From: Arenicola marina
Taxonomy: Eukaryota > Annelida > Polychaeta > Arenicolidae
Assembly (NCBI GenBank): GCA_964019135.1
Contig: OZ025255.1
Span: forward strand, 3,968,001-4,032,000
Length of the DNA stretch: 64,000 bases
Reading direction: 5' to 3'
The position numbers were made by a program, and so were the translations under genes. The notes under the pieces are model-generated. The model did not search any database and was not told where the DNA came from. It saw nothing but the letters and a program-made list of their open reading frames with translations. This document shows, in pieces, positions 1 to 11,105 of the stretch. Within the stretch, counting starts at the first letter, position 1. The number at the start of each line of letters is the position of its first letter.

Positions 1-1539
1 CCGGTGTAACGGTGGGGGCCAAACAGACACTTCACACCCCGGTGTAACGGTGAGGGCCAAACAGGCACTTCACACCTCAGTGTAACGGTGAGGGCCAAAC
101 AGGCACTTCACACCCCGGTGTAGCGGTGGGGGCCAAACAGGCACTTCACACCCCGGTGTAACGGTGGGGGCCAAACAGACACTTCACACCCCGGTGTAAC
201 GGTGAGGGCCAAACAGGCACTTCACACCCCAGTGTAACGGTGAGGGCCAAACAGGCACCTCACACCCCGGTGTAACGGTGGGGGCCAAACAGGCACTTCA
301 CACCCCGATGTAACGGTGGGGGCCAAACAGGCACTTCACACCCCGGTGTAACGGTGGGGGCCAAACAGGCACTTCACACCCCGGTGTAACGGTGGGGGCC
401 AAACAGGCACTTCACACCCCGATGTAACGGTGGGGGCCAAACAGGCACTTCACACCCCGGTGTAACGGTGGGGGCCAAACAGGCACTTCACACCCCGGTG
501 TAACGGTGGGGGCCAAACAGGCACTTCACACCCCGGTGTAGCGGTGGGGGTCCAAACAGGCACTTCACACCCCGGTGTAACGGTGAGGGCCAAACAGGCA
601 CTTCACACCCCGGTGTAGCGGTGGGGGTCCAAACAGGCACTTCACACCCCGGTGTAACGGTGAGGGCCAAACAGGCACTTCACACCCCGGTGTAGCGGTG
701 GGGGCCAAACAGACACTTCACACCCCGGTGTAGCGGTGGGGGCCAAACAGGCACTTCACACCCCGGTGTAGCGGTGGGGGTCCAAACAGGCACTTCACAC
801 CCCGGTGTAACGGTGGGGGCCAAACAGGCACTTCACACCCCGGTGTAGCGGTGGGGGTCCAAACAGGCACTTCACACCCCGGTGTAACGGTGAGGGCCAA
901 ACAGGCACTTCACACCCCGGTGTAGCGGTGGGGGCCAAACAGACACTTCACACCCCGGTGTAGCGGTGGGGGCCAAACAGGCACTTCACACCCCGGTGTA
1001 GCGGTGGGGGCCAAACAGGCACTTCACACCCCGGTGTAACGGTGGGGGCCAAACAGGCACTTCACACCCCGGTGTAACGGTGGGGGCCAAACAGGCACTT
1101 CACACCCCGGTGTAACGGTGAGGGCCAAACAGGCACTTCACACCCCGGTGTAGCGGTGGGGGTCCAAACAGGCACTTCACACCCCGGTGTAACGGTGAGG
1201 GCCAAACAGGCACTTCACACCCCGGTGTAGCGGTGGGGGCCAAACAGACACTTCACACCCCGGTGTAGCGGTGGGGGCCAAACAGGCACTTCACACCCCG
1301 GTGTAGCGGTGGGGGTCCAAACAGGCACTTCACACCCCGGTGTAACGGTGGGGGCCAAACAGGCACTTCACACCCCGGTGTAACGGTGAGGGCCAAACAG
1401 GCACTTCACACCCCGGTGTAACGGTGAGGGCCAAACAGGCACTTCACACCCCGGTGTAGCGGTGGGGGCCAAACAGACACTTCACACCCCGGTGTAGCGG
1501 TGGGGGCCAAACAGGCACTTCACACCCCGGTGTAGCGGT
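1..1539. repeat. 38-bp minisatellite array, about 40 copies
   Basis: Units recur every 38 bp (occasionally 39 where GGGGGTCC replaces GGGGGCC) and are nearly identical; common variants are GTAAC/GTAGC and GGTGGGGG/GGTGAGGG. Each unit boundary carries the inverted repeat ACACC-CC-GGTGT. The array runs off the left window edge and stops sharply at about 1539. Short open frames inside it are repeat translations, not genes. Confidence 0.97.
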
Positions 1540-2371
1540 CCTACCCCAATAACCATCCCACTGTAATGCTTCCAGACTCCTAGGCTACACACGAGTGGTA
1601 AACAACGGAAACTGCGCTCCACGTTGCGGCGTGTGAACAGCGACCCGACGGGGCATTGGGAGTTGACAGGTTGCGGGCCGAAGCCCGGTAGGAGTGAGTG
1701 GCTGTCTCGACTGGCGTCCCCAGGTCGGGTGGGGGCGGGGGGAGGGCGCGGCGCCCGTCGGGTGGGGGCGGGGGGAGGGCGCGGCGCCCGTTGGGTGGGG
1801 GACCGGCGCCTGCTAACCTTAAGGCAATATTGATCAAGTGAAGGAACCCTAACGAAGGTCTGCCATATCGGATGGTGTTTTATAGGGGTGGAGCGGGTGG
1901 AGGGGGTGAAGTAGATGGGCCGGGGAATGGGAAAGGACCGGGGTAATCCGTGTCGGTGGGGGGGAGGGGGGGGGGGGTGAGGGTAAAAGTCGAGAAGCGT
2001 GGAGGGGTAATGTTTAGCGCGGACTAGTGATATTACATAGGTACATGAATAAGGACAGAACGGACAAGTATATAAGCCAAGTATATAGGGCACGTAAAGT
2101 TAAGTTAAACTTACGCATACAAGTAAAGATCGTTTCGTGGAAATGACCTGGAGGCATTGTGCGACCTGTTTCAGTGTCAGCCATATACATTGTCATATTT
2201 ATCAGGTGTTCAATGGCAAAACAACGTCGACAATATATTTACTCGCACTCTTTCACTCCCAGCCCCAACCAGTGCCATTCTGACAGCACATGTCTCCTGC
2301 AGTTTGTGTACACCATGGCATTGTCTTGAGACCTCTGTAAATATGCAATGATTGAGACAGGAGACGCAGCG
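1540..2371. other. low-copy flank, no gene recognised
   Basis: No coding region is recognisable. The stretch holds a GC-rich 33-bp repeat (1724-1800), several G-runs around 1961-1979 and an AT-richer part from about 2000. Open frames here are proline/arginine-rich products of low-complexity DNA and are not supported as genes. Confidence 0.6.
1724..1800. repeat. 33-bp GC-rich direct repeat, two copies plus a partial third
   Basis: Units begin at 1724, 1757 and 1790 and are nearly identical. Each contains the perfect inverted repeat GGGCGC-G-GCGCCC, preceded by G-runs. Confidence 0.9.
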
Positions 2372-2717
2372 TTAAAGCAATATACTTACATGCGCCATCT
2401 CAGATTTTTTACATTTTAGAATAAAGACTAAAAGTATCTCAAAATTATGATGCATATATTATTTATACCTTTGAGGCCGTAAAACAACAGTATCAACATG
2501 AAGCTACTCGGTTTATTTATATCGCGCGCGGACGTGCTAGCGAGCCGCGGTTGACATCACACAGAATACCGAAAGGGCCTCGATTAAACGCGGAATACCT
2601 GCGAAATACCTTTTCCGCCGCGAAAAAGTTTTCCAAATGCTTTCAGGATTAAAATATACTTATCTGACATGAAGAAGAGGTTGGTAATACACAAAATGAA
2701 GGTATATATTGCTTTAA
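2372..2717. mobile_element. MITE-like element with TTAA target duplication
   Basis: A 338-bp AT-rich core (2376-2713) begins AGCAATATAC and ends with its inverse, GTATATATTGCT. It is bounded on both sides by TTAA (2372-2375 and 2714-2717). This is the form of a miniature inverted-repeat transposon with TTAA target specificity, as in piggyBac-type insertions. The terminal repeat is short (about 10-12 bp) and does not start with the usual piggyBac CCC, so the superfamily is uncertain. No coding capacity was seen. Confidence 0.65.
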
Positions 2718-2749
2718 CAGACAACCCCCGCTCATTCCTCCAGTCACGG

Positions 2750-2960
2750 CACCTGAGAGCCTAACGGCACGTGGGTCACTGGTCCGAGCCCCGCTGTGGC
2801 CATGTCTGTGTAGTCGCAGGATAAAGACCCCATGTACTTCTTCGCAAAGAGTAGGGGGTTACCCTCGGGGACATAGCTCCACTCTCCCTTCCTTCTCCCA
2901 TTGACGCGATATGACAAAAAGTTGTTAAAGCGTCCTGAATATACAACCAACCAACCAACC
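2750..2960 (+). mobile_element. tRNA-derived SINE copy, 5' part missing
   Basis: The segment from CACCTGAGAG to GCAAAGAGTA is clearly homologous, in opposite orientation, to 33112-33273. It contains a B-box-like motif (GGTCCGAGCCC, compare the polymerase III consensus GGTTCGAATCC). It ends in an AACC simple-repeat tail (about 2945-2960), as SINE 3' ends often do. The tRNA-like head with the A box, visible in the second copy, is not recognisable here, so this copy is probably 5' truncated. The open frame over it is not a gene. Confidence 0.7.
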
Positions 2961-3095
2961 TCCAGCCACGGGAGTTGGGATTGCAAGGGTGGGGAGGGGT
3001 TCATTGATGTAGGCTTTGGAACCTCCAGCCCCGGGAAGTTGGGACTGGGAGGGTGGGGAGGGTGGGGAGGGGTTCATTGATGTAGGCTTTGGAAC
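2961..3095. repeat. tandem duplication, 62 and 73 bp
   Basis: Two copies start with CTCCAGCC (2961 and 3023) and end in GTAGGCTTTGGAAC. The second is longer through an extra GGGTGGGGAG. The duplication directly abuts the SINE tail. Confidence 0.85.
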
Positions 3096-3680
3096 ATGGG
3101 GAGCAGCACTGCAAAGTGCTTACAGGTTGAAATCGGTGGGCGGGGCATCTACCTGCCACTCAACACGCTACGAAGTCAACAAATAAGTTGCTAACGAGTT
3201 TGCTTCAACCCGAACGAGAAGAGAAACAGAACGCTAACGAAGCCGACACGAGTAGAAACAGCCAAGAGACATAACCGAGCACTGTCTGCCTTCGACTCAA
3301 AAGCAGAGCTTGCGTAGCGCCACATTGCGGGGAGCTTGCGTAGCGCCCCCCTGCGGGGAGCTTGGTGTCGGGCGGGGCATCGTGACAGTTTCGGTGTTGC
3401 CCACCCCCCCCCCCCCCCCCCCACCCCGCTGCTCCTCGCCGTGACACGACTAGCCAGCCAACAAAGCCAGTCCGGGAAAATCTCTCGGGAAGCAATAATC
3501 AGGGAGAACAGTGCTTCCAGACCGGAAGGGCAAGACAAGACAGCCCCGGGGTGAAGACCCTGCTTGGGAGGGATTGGTCTAGGGGCGTGGGTCAACCTCA
3601 GTGACGTCACTTACTAGTCTGGGAACACCAGCGACATGAACAAGTTATGAGCAGGGCTTCATCGACTGGCGTGGTGGGTC
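3096..3680. other. low-copy DNA, no gene recognised
   Basis: Holds a 26-27 bp direct duplication beginning GAGCTTGCGTAGCGCC (about 3305-3360), a 19-base C homopolymer (3404-3422) and one perfect CRE octamer TGACGTCA (3602-3609). Open frames on either strand resemble no protein family known to me. Confidence 0.55.
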
Positions 3681-3730
3681 GGTGGCCAGGGGCCGGTGGC
3701 CAGGGGCTGGTGGCCAGGGGCCGGTGGCCG
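3681..3730. repeat. 14-bp tandem repeat, 3.5 copies
   Basis: GGTGGCCAGGGGCC repeats at 3681, 3695, 3709 and 3723 with single-base variants. Confidence 0.9.
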
Positions 3731-4440
3731 GAGCTGACGTTCAATCATTATTTATTAACTGTAGAGCGTAGCAAGGCGCTCCGGTGTGTTCATTAATCAG
3801 CTCTCGTCCTCTGTGCTTTTCTTGTCAATATGCGTGAGATTTTACGTGAGAGGTCAACCCAGTCTACATCCCAGAGAGTTATGGAGTCCGTGTCAAGAGA
3901 CGAACATATTCCCACCAGATGGTACCATCTTGAGACGTTGACAATGTTATCCTTTTTTTCCGAAAATCGGCATATAAAACATGGACAAAATATCCGAATA
4001 AAACCTGGCAAACCTACGAAGGTCACCTCATACATTGGGTCGCCACATGAATGTCTAACACTCTCCCGCGCTCTTCCAGGTTTTGCTATCAACACACTGT
4101 TCTCTGGGCCTGGGCGGGGGGGGGTGGGGGGTGTCTGTCTGTATGTGACACACTGTTCTCTAGGCCTGGGCAGGGGGATGTCTGTCTGTATGTGACACAA
4201 GCGTCCTCCGAGGCCGTCAGCCTTTAATGGCGTCAGGGCCCCATGCCATTGTCACCAGGACATGGGATACGGAGCTTCATAACCACCAACGTCGGACCTG
4301 TGTTGGCATTCGGTGTAGGATGTCCACGGATGAGCTGGGATTGACATGAAGCAGGTACCATGGTCACGGCAGGAACGAATCAACAGTGGAAGCGATACTA
4401 CACTCATTGGACGACCTCGTGGCTTCTCTCTGCTAGCAAT
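3731..4440. other. low-copy DNA, no gene recognised
   Basis: Contains overlapping open frames on both strands around 3793-4200 that match nothing I recognise. It also has a two-copy tandem duplication at 4092-4199 (56 and 52 bp) starting ACACACTGTTCTCT and including TGTCTGTCTGTATGTG. Confidence 0.5.
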
Positions 4441-5161
4441 CTGTCACGATAACACCCAGTCACGATCATACCATGTCACAGTAATAGCTTGTCACGAAAA
4501 TCCTGTTATCACGTTAACTGCCTGTCACGTTAACCCCCCTGTCACGTTAACCCCCTGTCACGTTAACGGCATGTCACGTTAACCCCCTGTCACGTTAACC
4601 CCCCTGTCACGTTAACCCCCTGTCACGTTAACGACATGTCACGTTAACCCCCTGTCACGTTAACCCCCTGTCACGTTAACCCCCCTGTCACGTTAACCCC
4701 CTGTCACGTTAACCCCCCGTCACGTTAACGGCATGTCACGTTAACCCCCTGTCACGTTAACGGCATGTCACGTTAACCCCGTCACGTTAACCCCTGTCAC
4801 GTTAACCCCGTCACGTTAACCCCCTGTCACGTTAACCCCCTGTCACGTTAACCTCTTCACGTTAACCCCCTGTCACGTTAACCCCGTCACGTTAACCCCC
4901 TGTCACGTTAACCCGTCACGTTAACCCCCTGTCACGTTAACCCCGTCACGTTAACCCCCTGTCACGTTAACCCCGTCACGTTAACCCCCCCTGTCACGTT
5001 AACCCCCTGTCACGTTAACCTCTTCACGTTAACCCCCTGTCACGTTAACCCCGTCACGTTAACCCCCTGTCACGTTAACCCCGTCACGTTAACCCCCTGT
5101 CACGTTAACCCCGTCACGTTAACCCCCTGTCACGTTAACCCCGTCACGTTAACCCCCCTGC
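4441..5161. repeat. 15-17 bp minisatellite (CCTGTCACGTTAACCC)
   Basis: More than 40 copies of a unit built on TGTCACGTTAACCCC, varying in the number of C residues and in the presence of TGT. In the right half, long and short units alternate as a roughly 31-bp dimer. The left edge (4441-4530) is degraded (GTCACGATAACA, GTCACAGTAATA), the usual sign of an old array border. The unit contains the palindrome GTTAAC. It is not a telomere motif. Confidence 0.95.
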
Positions 5162-5471
5162 CCGGTGACCTTAGCACGACGTCCGCCTGACACAGAACAA
5201 AGGGAAGAGCAACATATCCATCATAAGAGACGTTGCCATGGGCAACGATGTTTTATGACATGCGTCTGGCCGGCAAAGGGTAAAGGCAGACGGGGTGAGG
5301 GGCGGGGGGGGGGGGCGGAGAATACCGGGAGAATCCTTTCAATGGCTACCTGGCGGTCTTCCCCGTGGCCTGGTTGCCGTTTGAACGGCTGGAGCCAGGT
5401 AAAATGTGAGGCCGGCGCCATGTGCGCCGTAAGGGATGGAATATACACTGAATACATATTTATGTTATATA
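5162..5471. other. low-copy DNA between arrays
   Basis: No gene recognised. Contains the X-box-like palindrome listed separately and a G-run near 5305. Confidence 0.5.
5232..5246. promoter_or_regulatory. X-box-like palindrome (RFX-type site)
   Basis: GTTGCCATGGGCAAC is a perfect 6-bp inverted repeat (GTTGCC/GGCAAC) with a 3-base spacer. This fits the metazoan RFX X-box layout (GTTGCC, 1-3 bases, GGCAAC). No downstream gene was identified, so function is unproven and chance is possible. Confidence 0.4.
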
Positions 5472-5474
5472 AAT

Positions 5475-5575
5475 AGAAACATAGAAAATATAAATAAAAT
5501 AAATAGAAAATATAAATAAAATAAATAGAAAATATAAATAAAATAAATAGAAAATAAACATAAAAAAAAGAGAAA
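5475..5575. repeat. 22-bp AT-rich tandem repeat
   Basis: AGAAAATATAAATAAAATAA-type units start at 5483, 5505, 5527 and 5549 (the last diverged). Confidence 0.85.
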
Positions 5576-6289
5576 ATATAAATGGTTATATAGAAACAGT
5601 TCCATAGCCTTAACCAATGTATAATATGAGTCAATACATGTGTGTATTGATTATATGGGCACAAGCGGTAGCCTTTCAGGAAACAAATATGGTGAAATGG
5701 TTACTTTATTATTGAAAGAGTACATAAAACTACTGTAAATTGATTCGAAGAAACCCATGTTCCTAGGCAAGATTAATGGCTGTCGTCTCTTCCGGTATCA
5801 ACTGTTGCTGGATGAGATCTGGTCACTTACCCGACAATACTCATAAGGTATTGAAGGCCCAAGACAAATCTGCATCAAACTCGACCCCTTGTCTATGACT
5901 TATCGGAGAGAAACTCCCATGATAGTCCTGGTACATATTTCAAAATACCGCGGGGTGAAAGTTCAAAGCGCTTCAAGCCTTTGATCTCGATCGAAAGCTA
6001 AAACATTCGACAGTAACATGGCTTCTAACTAACCAAAATGGAAAGAATGTGGCTGGTAGCATAGTACATAATAAAGAGTGACCACCGAGGATCCAGGATT
6101 TACGAAAGGAGGGTGGGGGGGGTGGGATTTACTTAAGTAATTTCCAGGCGCGGATCCAGTGAGGAACTTGCGACTGGGGATGGAGAGGTTGTACAGAGGG
6201 TGGGGGGGGGGGCACGTGCCTTTTTTCACCTATTTCCGAGCGAAAGTGTGGGGGGGGGGCACTTGTCCACTAAATGGTGTATTGATGCG
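5576..6289. other. low-copy DNA with transposon-end-like motifs
   Basis: No gene is seen. Near the right side, GAGGATCCAGGATTTACGAA (about 6087) and GGCGCGGATCCAG (about 6149) are each followed by a G-run. These resemble degenerate terminal sequences of hAT-like elements, but this rests on recalled similarity only. G-runs at about 6201 and 6250 precede the gap. Confidence 0.3.
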
Positions 6290-6489
6290 NNNNNNNNNNN
6301 NNNNNNNNNNNNNNNNNNNNNNNNNNNNNNNNNNNNNNNNNNNNNNNNNNNNNNNNNNNNNNNNNNNNNNNNNNNNNNNNNNNNNNNNNNNNNNNNNNNN
6401 NNNNNNNNNNNNNNNNNNNNNNNNNNNNNNNNNNNNNNNNNNNNNNNNNNNNNNNNNNNNNNNNNNNNNNNNNNNNNNNNNNNNNNNNN
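6290..6489. other. assembly gap of exactly 200 N
   Basis: Two hundred consecutive N, a conventional scaffold-gap size, so the true distance is unknown. The right edge is a C homopolymer and G-runs lie on the left, suggesting sequencing dropout in homopolymer DNA. Open frames spanning it are artefacts. Confidence 0.99.
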
Positions 6490-6653
6490 ACCGCCCCCCC
6501 CCCCCCCACCCAGGGTCACCTCGACCGTCTCTGTGGAACGTGACCTTCGCCGGACTTGGCTGTTGACAAATTGGGAGCCAAGGAAACGTTCTCTTCCCTA
6601 CTCACGTCATACTCGTCCTTTTATCGCTCTCTCCATCATTCTGTGCCATATCT

Positions 6654-8797
6654 AGGCCTAGGGATCTGAGCAAAGGACATCTCGCCTAGAGTGTCTAAAC
6701 CTGGGGATCTGAGCAAAGGACATCTGGCCTAGAGTGTCTAAATCTAGGGATCTGAGCAAAGGACATCTGGCCTAGAGTGTCTAAACCTGGGGATCTGAGC
6801 AAAGGACATCTCGCCTAGAGTGTCTAAACCTGGGGATCTGAGCAAAGGACATCTGGCCTAGAGTGTCTAAACCTAGGGATCTGAGCAAAGGACATCTGGC
6901 CTAGAGTGTCTAAACCTAGGGATCTGAGCAAAGGACATCTGGCCTAGAGTGTCTAAACCTGGGGATCTGAGCAAAGGACATCTGGCCTAGAGTGTCTAAA
7001 CCTAGGGATCTGAGCAAAGGACATCTCGCCTAGAGTGTCTAAACCTGGGGATCTGAGCAAAGGACATCTGGCCTAGAGTGTCTAAACCTAGGGATCTGAG
7101 CCAAGGACATCTGGCCTAGAGTGTCTAAACCTTGGGATCTGAGCAAAGGACATCTGGCCTAGAGTGTCTAAACCTAGGGATCTGAGCCAAGGACATCTGG
7201 CCTAGAGTGTCTAAACATTGGGATCTGAGCCAAGGACTTCTGGCCTGGAGTGTCTAAACCTTAGGATCTGAGCCACGGACATCTGGCCTAGAGTGTCTAA
7301 ACCTTGGGATCTGAGCCTGATGACATCTGGCCTAGAGTGTCTCTAAACCTTAGGATCTGAGCCTGATGACATCTGGCCTAGTGTCTAAACCTAGGGATCT
7401 GAGCCTGATGATATCTGGCCTAGAGTGTCTAAACCTAGGGATCTGAGCCACGGATATCTGGCCTAGAGTGTCTAAACCTTGGGATCTGATCCTGATGACC
7501 TCTGGCCTCGAGTGTCTAAACGTTGGAATCTGAGCCTGATTACCTCTGGCCTAGAGTGTCTAAACCTAGGGATCTGAGCCACGGACATCTGGCCTAGAGT
7601 GTCTAAACCTTGGGATCTGATCCTGATGACATCTGGCCTCGAGGGTCTAAACGTTGGGATCTGAGCCTGATTACATCTGGCCTAGAGTGTCTAAACCTAG
7701 GGATCTGAGCCACGGACATCTGGCCTAGAGTGTCTAAACCTTGGGATCTGAGCCTGATGACATCTGGCCTAGAGTGTCTAAACCTTGGGATCTGAGCCAC
7801 GGACATCTGGCCTAGAGTGTCTAAACCTAGGGATCTGAGCAAAGGACATCTCGCCTAGAGTGTCTAAACCTGGGGATCTGAGCAAAGGACATCTGGCCTA
7901 GAGTGTCTAAACCTAGGGATCTGAGCCAAGGACATCTGGCCTAGAGTGTCTAAACCTTGGGATCTGAGCAAAGGACATCTGGCCTAGAGTGTCTAAACCT
8001 AGGGATCTGAGCCAAGGACATCTGGCCTAGAGTGTCTAAACATTGGGATCTGAGCCAAGGACTTCTGGCCTGGAGTGTCTAAACCTTAGGATCTGAGCCA
8101 CGGACATCTGGCCTAGAGTGTCTAAACCTTGGGATCTGAGCCTGATGACATCTGGCCTAGAGTGTCTCTAAACCTTAGGATCTGAGCCTGATGACATCTG
8201 GCCTAGTGTCTAAACCTAGGGATCTGAGCCTGATGATATCTGGCCTAGAGTGTCTAAACCTAGGGATCTGAGCCACGGATATCTGGCCTAGAGTGTCTAA
8301 ACCTTGGGATCTGATCCTGATGACCTCTGGCCTCGAGTGTCTAAACGTTGGAATCTGAGCCTGATTACCTCTGGCCTAGAGTGTCTAAACCTAGGGATCT
8401 GAGCCACGGACATCTGGCCTAGAGTGTCTAAACCTTGGGATCTGATCCTGATGACATCTGGCCTCGAGGGTCTAAACGTTGGGATCTGAGCCTGATTACA
8501 TCTGGCCTAGAGTGTCTAAACCTAGGGATCTGAGCCACGGACATCTGGCCTAGAGTGTCTAAACCTTGGGATCTGAGCCTGATGACATCTGGCCTAGAGT
8601 GTCTAAACCTTGGGATCTGAGCCACGGACATCTGGCCTAGAGTGTCTAAACCTTGGGATCTGATCCTGATGACATCTGGTCTAGAGTGTCTCTAAACCTT
8701 GGGATCTGATCCTGATGACATCTGGTCTAGAGTGTCTCTAAACCTTGGGATCTGATCCTGATGACATCTGGCCTAGAGTGTCTGAACCTAGGTATTA
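6654..8797. repeat. 43-bp minisatellite with 825-bp higher-order repeat
   Basis: About 50 units of 43 bp share cores such as GGGATCTGAGC, CATCTGGCCTAGAG and TGTCTAAACC. A block of 825 bp (about 7021-7845) is repeated directly downstream (about 7846-8670) with the same diagnostic variants: CATTGGGATC at 7216 and 8041, and the CTCTAAACC insertion. Units near the right edge carry GATCCTGATGACATC variants. Confidence 0.96.
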
Positions 8798-9102
8798 AAG
8801 GACAGGAAAAGACTGAGACGTGACATAACTTGGGGAGCGTTAGAATGCAGGTCCATGTTAACAGCGGTGCCGTGGCTGGCTAGCTAATGATGAGCATTCA
8901 CTTCTTTGTGGTATTTTGTTTCATTTAATTTCTGGATTTCATCTCCTGGTCCTGTTGGTCCATGTATTGTCGTATCATTCTGTTGCCGCCCATACGTGCG
9001 ACAAAGGCTGTATATACCGGTGTATGACACAGGTTACTATAGAGTAGCGATACACGTGTATCATTGGTACACAGCCCGGGTGTGATATCTCGGCCCAGGC
9101 CC
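8798..9102. other. low-copy DNA with a 14-bp palindrome
   Basis: No gene recognised. GATACACGTGTATC (9049-9062) is a perfect palindrome centred on an E-box CACGTG. Confidence 0.5.
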
Positions 9103-9330
9103 GGTGGATGAAAGACACCAAGCGCCTCGGGCCAAATGGGAAGTTCCTAACGCGTAAGGTGTTCGCTCGGGATGCGGAAGGTCGCCGGTTCGAAACTCGC
9201 CAGGCGGGTAGAACTTTCGGCGTCCATTCGGGCCTGGGACCAGAAATACTACACGGGTTCCTCACACTGCTATACGCAACCCGCAAATGACATGGGCATC
9301 GCCATAAACTGATAAACAGCTTATCCTGCC
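9103..9330 (+). mobile_element. tRNA-derived SINE-like element, second family
   Basis: Contains a perfect polymerase III B box (GGTTCGAAACTC, 9187-9198). It is preceded by a tRNA-like stretch (CTAACGCGTAAGGTGTTCGC and on) in which the A box is degenerate. A non-tRNA body follows, ending near AACAGCTTATCCTGCC. It is too long and poorly folded for a functional tRNA gene, and a SINE head fits better. It shares no obvious sequence with the SINE at 2750 and 33112. The edges are estimates. Confidence 0.55.
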
Positions 9331-9545
9331 TCTCGCACCCCTCCCCTCTGTACCCCCACCCCTCCCCCACGCCCTTCTCCCACCCCTCCTCTCCTACCTA
9401 CCTGCCGCCCTGGCCTCATGTTGCTGTGGACCTCAGCCATAGACATAAATAAAATTATGTCTGTGCTGAAAGACAACCGCGCTAAGTATACTGCCCCCCC
9501 CCGTGCCTTATTGCTTTACTTTCTATCCAGGGTCTCCCTTTCTAT

Positions 9546-11105
9546 CAACATCCTCAAACACCCAGCCCCCACCCTCACTGCCACGAGCGTCCTCGAATAC
9601 CCAGCCCCCACCCTCACTGCCACCAGCGTCCTCAAACACGCAGCCCCCACTCTCACTGCCACCAGCGTCCTCAAACACCAGCCCCCACCCTCACCGCCAC
9701 CAGCGTCCTCAAACACTCAGCTCCCACCCTCACCGCCACCAGCGTCCTCAAACACCAGCCCCCACCCTCACCGCCACCAGCGTCCTCAAACACTCAGCTC
9801 CCACCCTCACCGCCACCAGCATCCTCATCTAGCCCCCACCCTCATCGCCGCCAACGTCCTCAAACACTCAGCTCCCACCCTCACCGCCACCAGCGTCCTC
9901 AAACACCTAGTCCCCACCCTCATCGCCGCTAACGTCCTCAAAAACTCAGCTCCCATCCTCACCGCCACCAGCGTCCTCACCCAGCCCCCACCCTCACTGC
10001 CACCAGCGTCCTCAAACACCAGCCCCCACCCTCACCGCCACCAGCGTCCTCAAACACTCAGCTCCCACCCTCACCGCCACCAGCGTCCTCACCCAGCCCC
10101 CACCCTCACTGCCACCAGCGTCCTCAAACACCAGCTCCCATCCTCACCGCCACCAGCGTCCTCAAACACTCAGCTCCCACCCTCACCGCTACCAGCGTCC
10201 TCAAACACCAGCCCCCACCCTCACCGCCACCAGCGTCCTCAAACACCAGCCCCCACCCTCACCGCCACCAGCGTCCTCAAAAACTTAGCTCCCACCTTCA
10301 CCGCCACCAGCGTCCTCAAACACCCAGCTCTCACCCTCACCGCCGCCAACGTCCTCAAACACTCAGCTCCCACCGTCACCGCCACCAGCGTCCTCAAACA
10401 CCAGCCCCCACCCTCACCGCCACCAGCGTCCTCAAACACCAGCACCCACACCCACCGCCACCAGCGTCCTCAAAAACTCAGCTCCCACCCTCACCGCCAC
10501 CAGCGTCCTCAAACACCAGCCCTCACCCTCACTGCCACCAGCGTCCTCGAACACGTAGTCCCCACCCTCACCGCCACCAACGTCCTCAAACACTCAGCTC
10601 CCACCCTCACCGCCACGAGCGTCCTCGAACACGTAGTCCCCACCCTCACCGCCACCAGCGTCCTCGAACACGTAGTCCCCACCCTCACCGCCACCAACGT
10701 CCTCAAACACCCAGCCCCACTCTCACCGCCACCAGCGTCCTCAAACACTCAGCTCCCACCCTCATCGCCGCCAGCGTCCTCAAACACGTAGTCCCCACCC
10801 TCACTGCCACCAGCGTCCTCATCCAGCCCCCACCCTCACCGCCGCCAGCGTCCTCAAACATTCAGCTCCCACCCTCACCGCCACCAGCGTCCTCAAACAC
10901 CCAGCCCCCACCCTCACCACCACCAGCGTCCTCAAACACTCAGCTCCCACCCTCATCGCCGCCAGCGTCCTCAAACACGTAGTCCCCAACCTCACCGCCA
11001 CCAGCGTCCTCAAACACCCAGCCCCCACCCTCACCGCCACCAGCGTCCTCATCTAGCCCCCCACCCTCACCGCTGCCAACGTCCTCAATCACCCAGCCCA
11101 CCCAC
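9546..11105. repeat. 38/39-bp C-rich minisatellite
   Basis: About 40 units, mostly 38-39 bp with some near 35, built on CCCACCCTCACCGCCACCAG and CGTCCTCAAACAC. The 39-bp units keep frame and the 38-bp units shift it, giving open frames on both strands that alternate between repeat peptides such as APTLTATSVLKH and PPPSPPPASSNT. Such arbitrary switching argues against coding. The right edge degrades near 11090. Confidence 0.93.

Noticed and set aside
4441-5161. Interstitial telomere repeat (TTAACCCC resembles CCCTAA)
   Set aside because: The unit is 15-17 bp with a constant TGTCACG segment; no TTAGGG or CCCTAA runs occur.
9156-9200. Functional tRNA gene around the perfect B box
   Set aside because: The A box is degenerate and no acceptor stem pairs across the element; a SINE head is the better reading.
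9418-10791. 457-codon APTLTATSVLKH repeat protein
   Set aside because: The frame switches between unrelated repeat peptides whenever a 38-bp unit occurs, and the opposite strand is similarly open.
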